From NCBI GenBank assembly GCA_964596695.1, contig CAZQVE010000005.1, positions 37,531 to 101,530 on the forward strand: DNA of 64,000 nt. The letters run 5' to 3'. The DNA is from UBA2112 sp964596695 (GTDB taxonomy: Bacteria > Patescibacteriota > Saccharimonadia > Saccharimonadales > Saccharimonadaceae). The notes under the pieces were generated by a model, which made no database searches, was not told the DNA's origin, and worked only from the letters and a program-made list of their open reading frames with translations. Below, piece after piece: positions 60,856 through 64,000 of the stretch (within the stretch, counting starts at the first letter, position 1; each line of letters opens with the position of its first letter). The position numbers were made by a program, and so were the translations under genes.

Positions 60856-61110
60856 TTAGAATTTCCTACAATGATTTAAAATCCTACAATGATTTAAAAA
60901 TTTGTCACTATCAACACATATAAGCCAATCTGGATTTGGATCATTTTTATCACTCATGCATTTAGCAAATTCTGTTTTGCAATATCTGCATTTATAGATT
61001 ATTACATAGTTTTTATTATCGCCAGTTTTTACGTTACTTTGATACTCAACAAATTTGAGATTGGATTTATTGATATAGCATTTGTCTCTATAACATTCTT
61101 CTTGCATCAT
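60856..61110 (-). CDS. Zinc-ribbon small protein (84 aa)
   Basis: CYRDKCYINK near the start and YKCRYCKTEFAKCM in the middle suggest one or two metal sites; short direct duplicate NHCRILNHCRKF at the C-terminus from a near-repeat of 15 nt (about 60869-60898), perhaps slippage. Confidence 0.5.
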   Translation of the reverse strand: MMQEECYRDKCYINKSNLKFVEYQSNVKTGDNKNYVIIYKCRYCKTEFAKCMSDKNDPNPDWLICVDSDKFLNHCRILNHCRKF

Positions 61111-61114
61111 TTCT

Positions 61115-61429
61115 TTACATCCCCATTAATTTAGTCATTTGATACCTGTACTGAGTAAATCCTTTTGCTCTGTTAAATGCTTCATTTGCGTTTTTATGAT
61201 AGCTAGCAAATCCGTTCTCATTTTGATAAATTGCTCCGTTATTTCCATTTAATAATAAAACTTTTGCTTGACCGTACCATGATTTCCCATAATTATAAGT
61301 CTTTTTTACTCCATATTTAACACATAAGCCATTAAATTCGTCATCACTTAATGATTTTTCCTCTCTGGATTCAACCATTAAACTGCTGATTTCGTTTATT
61401 TCTTCTTGAATGTCTTTTATATCTTTCAT
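61115..61429 (-). CDS. Hypothetical protein (104 aa)
   Basis: Helical acidic N-terminus (IKDIQEEINEISSLMVESRE), then GKSWYGQAKVLLL and NENGFASYHKNANEAFNRA. Upstream tatatttttt and agaattctagag match the shared promoter class. Confidence 0.5.
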   Translation of the reverse strand: MKDIKDIQEEINEISSLMVESREEKSLSDDEFNGLCVKYGVKKTYNYGKSWYGQAKVLLLNGNNGAIYQNENGFASYHKNANEAFNRAKGFTQYRYQMTKLMGM

Positions 61430-61439
61430 TTATATATCA

Positions 61440-61490
61440 TAATAAAGAAAAAATATATTTAAGTTACTCTAGAATTCTGAGAATGCTAGA
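61440..61490 (-). promoter_or_regulatory. Minus-strand conserved promoter
   Basis: On the minus strand: agaattctagagtaac, then aaatatattttttctt before 61429. Same order of ttctaga box and T-rich TATA as at 43361-43408. Confidence 0.45.
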
Positions 61491-61569
61491 ATTTGCAATA
61501 TCTCTCATTATCTATTTGCCTAATTCTTTTCTCTTTATTTCTAAGTTGTTTTAATCTTTCCTTGTTCAT
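61486..61569 (-). CDS. Possible basic micro-ORF (27 aa)
   Basis: KERLKQLRNKEKRIRQI overlaps the end of the upstream minus gene. Basic and helical, but too short for certainty. Confidence 0.3.
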   Translation of the reverse strand: MNKERLKQLRNKEKRIRQIDNERYCKF

Positions 61570-61831
61570 TTAATTCTTCAATCTCCAATATTGTTGTTAT
61601 CTTTCTACTATTATCAAACCAAATTTGATGTTTAGTTTTCGACACTCTTATTATTGAGAAATTAAATTCTGTTCTTGTTGTAGTTAATAGTCCCCTAATA
61701 GATAATATTATTTCTGTTGCCTGTTCTATATCTTTAGCAACAAAAATAGTTATTATTGATTCTTCTTTTGGTTTACCAATTTCGATAATGATCGCTTTAA
61801 GTACGAATTTCAAGGCTCTCACATTCATCAC
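61541..61831 (-). CDS. Hypothetical protein (96 aa)
   Basis: Strand/helix alternation (KFVLKAIIIEIGKPKEE; QATEIILSIRGLLTTTRTEF; TKHQIWFDNSRKI). Part of a minus-strand series with overlapping ends. Unrecognised. Confidence 0.5.
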   Translation of the reverse strand: MMNVRALKFVLKAIIIEIGKPKEESIITIFVAKDIEQATEIILSIRGLLTTTRTEFNFSIIRVSKTKHQIWFDNSRKITTILEIEELNEQGKIKTT

Positions 61832-61913
61832 ATAATTCTGATTCGTTACTAGTTTCTACATACGGGCAATATCTGCAATATATTTTCATTCCTTCTATTG
61901 TGTGCACTTTCAT
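61797..61913 (-). CDS. Zinc-ribbon microprotein (38 aa)
   Basis: CRYC and CDEC, a minimal zinc ribbon; overlaps both neighbours by a few bases. Confidence 0.45.
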   Translation of the reverse strand: MKVHTIEGMKIYCRYCPYVETSNESELCDECESLEIRT

Positions 61914-62011
61914 TAATGGAATCGCCTACCTCTTTTTTGTGCGCCTGATTGACTACCACATATTACCATTAAACCGATTATTACTATTGCTGAGATCATT
62001 ATTTCAATCAT
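61913..62011 (-). CDS. Single-pass membrane microprotein (32 aa)
   Basis: Hydrophobic helix (IMISAIVIIGLMVI) and basic tail (AQKRGRRF). Overlaps neighbours as in the rest of this run. Confidence 0.4.
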   Translation of the reverse strand: MIEIMISAIVIIGLMVICGSQSGAQKRGRRFH

Positions 62012-62192
62012 TACTTTTCAATTCCTTTATCATGTTTTTAATTTCTGTTTGATTATATTCTGCTGTGCAATTATCACATTGGTACCAAATTTGAGTAACT
62101 AATTGAGCCCCCCAATAATGATCGCATTGCAGGTATTGTTTAGTAATTTGCATTTTTATTATTTCACCATTGCATTCTTCACATTGTAACAT
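62004..62192 (-). CDS. Zinc-ribbon small protein (62 aa)
   Basis: CEECNGE and CDNCTAE with a His/Cys-containing middle (LQCDHYWG). ATG 62192 chosen below aaggag on the minus strand; a GTG at 62207 is possible. Confidence 0.5.
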   Translation of the reverse strand: MLQCEECNGEIIKMQITKQYLQCDHYWGAQLVTQIWYQCDNCTAEYNQTEIKNMIKELKSND

Positions 62193-62194
62193 AA

Positions 62195-62350
62195 TTATTC
62201 TAAGCACTCCTTATGGTAATGTTCATCGTTTTTCCAATATTTAGATCGTTTAGTGTTACCATGTTTATTATATATGTCCCCAATTATTTCGTTACCACAT
62301 GAATCGCAATTATAGCAATCTTGTTCCCATTCGTTGTAATAGTGTGTCAT
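62195..62350 (-). CDS. Cys/His-rich microprotein (51 aa)
   Basis: CYNCDSCGNEI near the start and HYHKEC at the end can supply one treble-clef zinc site. Overlaps the upstream neighbour by 4 nt. Confidence 0.45.
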   Translation of the reverse strand: MTHYYNEWEQDCYNCDSCGNEIIGDIYNKHGNTKRSKYWKNDEHYHKECLE

Positions 62351-62598
62351 TGTTTTTGTAACCTTTTATATTCTTTATGTGTGTCAAATTCTAGCCCAAA
62401 ATGTCTTTTAGCCTGATTTATTGCTTTTGTTGTAGTAACTGAGCAAGGATATATACTTATTACTTCGTCCTTTTTCCTATCGTATTCTAATACACAAGTA
62501 TCATAACTAAATAAAATTATATAATCCTCACTTGCAATCAATGCAGCACTATTTTTGGATACTACATCGTTTATTATATTAAATCCTAATTTACTCAT
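62347..62598 (-). CDS. Hypothetical protein (83 aa)
   Basis: Strand-rich centre (ASEDYIILFSYDTCVLEYDR) with a helical end (TKAINQAKRHFGLEF). No named family. Confidence 0.5.
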   Translation of the reverse strand: MSKLGFNIINDVVSKNSAALIASEDYIILFSYDTCVLEYDRKKDEVISIYPCSVTTTKAINQAKRHFGLEFDTHKEYKRLQKQ

Positions 62599-62602
62599 TC
62601 TT

Positions 62603-62719
62603 TTAATCCCTCTTTAATAGTAACGCTTGCATTTCATTGATTTCTTCTTTTGTGAATGGTTCTGTATTCCAGAATAGTTCGATTGCTTTATTGATTTTTT
62701 CCTTAAATGTTTCACTCAT
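62603..62719 (-). CDS. Small helical protein (38 aa)
   Basis: Helical (FKEKINKAIELFWNTEPFTK) with an aggga motif upstream on the minus strand. Unknown role. Confidence 0.4.
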   Translation of the reverse strand: MSETFKEKINKAIELFWNTEPFTKEEINEMQALLLKRD

Positions 62720-62740
62720 TTTAATCCCTCTCTTATCTCC

Positions 62741-63220
62741 TTAAATATTGTTCTCTAATTGTGTAACTTCTTCATCGATACCGCTTTCGTCCTCATATAT
62801 GTGGGTTAATTGAAAGTGATTGAACCCTACTATTTCATACATAAAGAGCACGTCGCTATATTCACCGTTTGATAATATCGGTTCATATATGAATTGTTGA
62901 GTATCTTCGTTTATTCCAAACGTCTTTATGGCTCCGTCAATTGTAAAGTGTTTGTTAATTTCGTTTACCTGTTCAAACATTCCGTTACCAATTCCGTAGG
63001 CAGTACCAGTATTAACATAGTAAAGACCGTTTGAATCTTTTGCAAATAATTGGTCTTCCTGTCCTACCGTCCCATATTGGGCGAACTCTACACCATAAGC
63101 TGTTTGTTGCCCAAAGACTAACAAAGTGTTTAACCCTACTATGGTTATAAAGCCAAGGGTTGCTATTGCAACAAGTTTCAGGATGTTGCCGCCTGTTTTT
63201 GATTTTATTATTTGATTCAT
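62741..63220 (-). CDS. Membrane-anchored/secreted protein (159 aa)
   Basis: A helix at about 14-38 (LVAIATLGFITIVGLNTLLV) anchors or exports a strand-rich, acidic domain with repeated YxxNTGTAYGIGNG-type turns. The minus-strand promoter tatattttttagtttatag lies just upstream (63225-63247). Confidence 0.55.
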   Translation of the reverse strand: MNQIIKSKTGGNILKLVAIATLGFITIVGLNTLLVFGQQTAYGVEFAQYGTVGQEDQLFAKDSNGLYYVNTGTAYGIGNGMFEQVNEINKHFTIDGAIKTFGINEDTQQFIYEPILSNGEYSDVLFMYEIVGFNHFQLTHIYEDESGIDEEVTQLENNI

Positions 63221-63321
63221 TTGTAAATAGACTATAAACTAAAAAATATATCTACTTTGCTGCAAGATTCTTAGAATATTAGAATTTCTAATAGTTTTAG
63301 AATTAGCAAAATATATAAAAA
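63221..63321. promoter_or_regulatory. Divergent promoter region with ttctaatat repeats
   Basis: Minus strand: ttctaatattctaagaatc, then gatatattttttagtttatag. Plus strand: tagcaaaatatataaaa before 63322. One box cluster may serve both genes. Confidence 0.5.
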
Positions 63322-63561
63322 ATGACAAAGTACCTTAATTTATTGAACCGAGATAAATTTTTTAAATATTTGGCCTTGATTTGTTTTATTGGTATAATAG
63401 GAAATTTTATTTATAATTCTATGTACTTATACGAAATAAATGCTTTAACGATGCAATATTTAGGAGTTAGAATATTTAGTTTGTTACTGGTAGTAATATT
63501 ATACTTTACAGCGGAACGATCTCTACAAAAATATATATATGGAAAATCGACAAGAGTTTAA
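63322..63561 (+). CDS. Two-pass membrane protein (79 aa)
   Basis: Helices at about 14-32 and 48-66. Likely leaderless: TATA-like aaatatataa sits about 10-18 nt before ATG, close for a standard promoter. Converges with a coiled-coil gene (4-nt overlap). Confidence 0.5.
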   Translation: MTKYLNLLNRDKFFKYLALICFIGIIGNFIYNSMYLYEINALTMQYLGVRIFSLLLVVILYFTAERSLQKYIYGKSTRV

Positions 63562-63710
63562 AATAATTTTTGTCTAAATGTTTCCCTAAATCTGCTAAAT
63601 TCGTCTGTTAATTTTTCCATTGTTTCAACTTTTCTTTTTTCTATTTCGTTCCGTTCTTGTAGTGCTTTTAATTCTAATCTTCTTAATTCTAAATTATCTA
63701 ATTCGTACAT
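63558..63710 (-). CDS. Coiled-coil microprotein (50 aa)
   Basis: One long charged helix (LRRLELKALQERNEIEKRK) suited to a dimer. Ends in FRETFRQKLF. Downstream of the last gene of the window on the same strand. Confidence 0.45.
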   Translation of the reverse strand: MYELDNLELRRLELKALQERNEIEKRKVETMEKLTDEFSRFRETFRQKLF

Positions 63711-63718
63711 ATATATTA

Positions 63719-63961
63719 TTAAACACTCCTAGGAGTTATATCGATAGTGGTTTCAACCCTATAATCGCCAAAAAAATCACATCTTAATATTAAATATGCA
63801 GAATCTTCAAAATCTTCAAGTTCTGCATTCGGGTTTTTCTTTTGGTATTTCTCAATTGCTGTTTTTATATCAGGCTCATGACTCAAAAATGTACTTCTTA
63901 ATGTTGTCCAATCGTCCCCTATTTCGGTTATTTTTGTTTGTTTTAAATAGACATTATACAT
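63719..63961 (-). CDS. Hypothetical protein (80 aa)
   Basis: Helical middle (DIKTAIEKYQKKNPNAEL) with strand-rich ends (SAYLILRCDFFGDYRVETTID). ATG 63961 chosen for spacing to aagagg; an in-frame ATG at 63970 exists. Unrecognised. Confidence 0.45.
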   Translation of the reverse strand: MYNVYLKQTKITEIGDDWTTLRSTFLSHEPDIKTAIEKYQKKNPNAELEDFEDSAYLILRCDFFGDYRVETTIDITPRSV

Positions 63962-64000
63962 TTTAATCATTCCTCTTGAAATATCCTTTTACAAACCAAG

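Overview
This AT-rich window reads as part of a large double-stranded DNA virus, or a closely related extrachromosomal element, of an archaeon. The replication genes are of archaeal type (MCM helicase, RadA, family B DNA polymerase). One tRNA carries an intron at the canonical archaeal 37/38 site. Several start codons lie about 25 nt below TATA boxes, as expected for leaderless archaeal transcripts. Several secreted or virion-type proteins (3413-5617, 10817-12088, 58293-58982) resemble, from memory, surface proteins of ammonia-oxidising archaea (Nitrososphaerales), so a soil or sediment thaumarchaeal host is my best guess. No terminase, portal or major capsid protein was recognised. The 7904-9709 product looks like a tail hub, so the capsid genes may lie outside the window, or the virion may be of another type.

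Layout: 1-660 is a hairpin-rich non-coding stretch. 717-3349 holds a ribbon-helix-helix-like protein, a duplicated divergent ThyX and small zinc-ribbon genes. 3413-12088 mixes large surface or tail proteins with the MCM helicase. 12121-18487 carries RadA, a HAD nucleotidase, an RNA ligase, a thymidylate kinase and small genes. 18514-30177 is a structural block: beta-rich proteins, a protein with a metal-stripped phosphoesterase fold, a 1332-residue LamG/repeat protein, a papain-like protease and a two-helix membrane protein. 30239-37334 has small genes, membrane proteins, a DNA methyltransferase, a LAGLIDADG endonuclease and PolB. 37367-45107 is a dense run of tiny overlapping genes that includes a SLOG/DprA-like protein and a nicotinamide phosphoribosyltransferase. 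45108-46129 contains 13 tRNA genes on the minus strand. 46130-46894 holds structured RNA and a tRNA-Lys interrupted by an assembly gap. 46928-58309 is a very dense plus-strand early-type region (RelA/SpoT-like HD hydrolase, phosphoesterase, methyltransferase, deoxynucleoside-kinase-like protein, many zinc ribbons and coiled-coil paralogues). 58983-59859 is non-coding, full of short repeats and inverted repeats, and a candidate origin. 59860-63961 is mostly minus-strand small genes.

Working model: the element replicates with its own MCM, PolB and RadA and boosts dTTP supply (ThyX, dTMP kinase, dNK-like kinase, nucleotidase). It brings its own tRNAs and an RNA ligase, and may counter host NAD- or nucleotide-signal-based defence with NAMPT, the SLOG protein and the HD hydrolase. 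Two 100-N gaps are scaffolding gaps. The one at 52565-52664 is flanked by a 55-nt exact duplication and is almost certainly artefactual.
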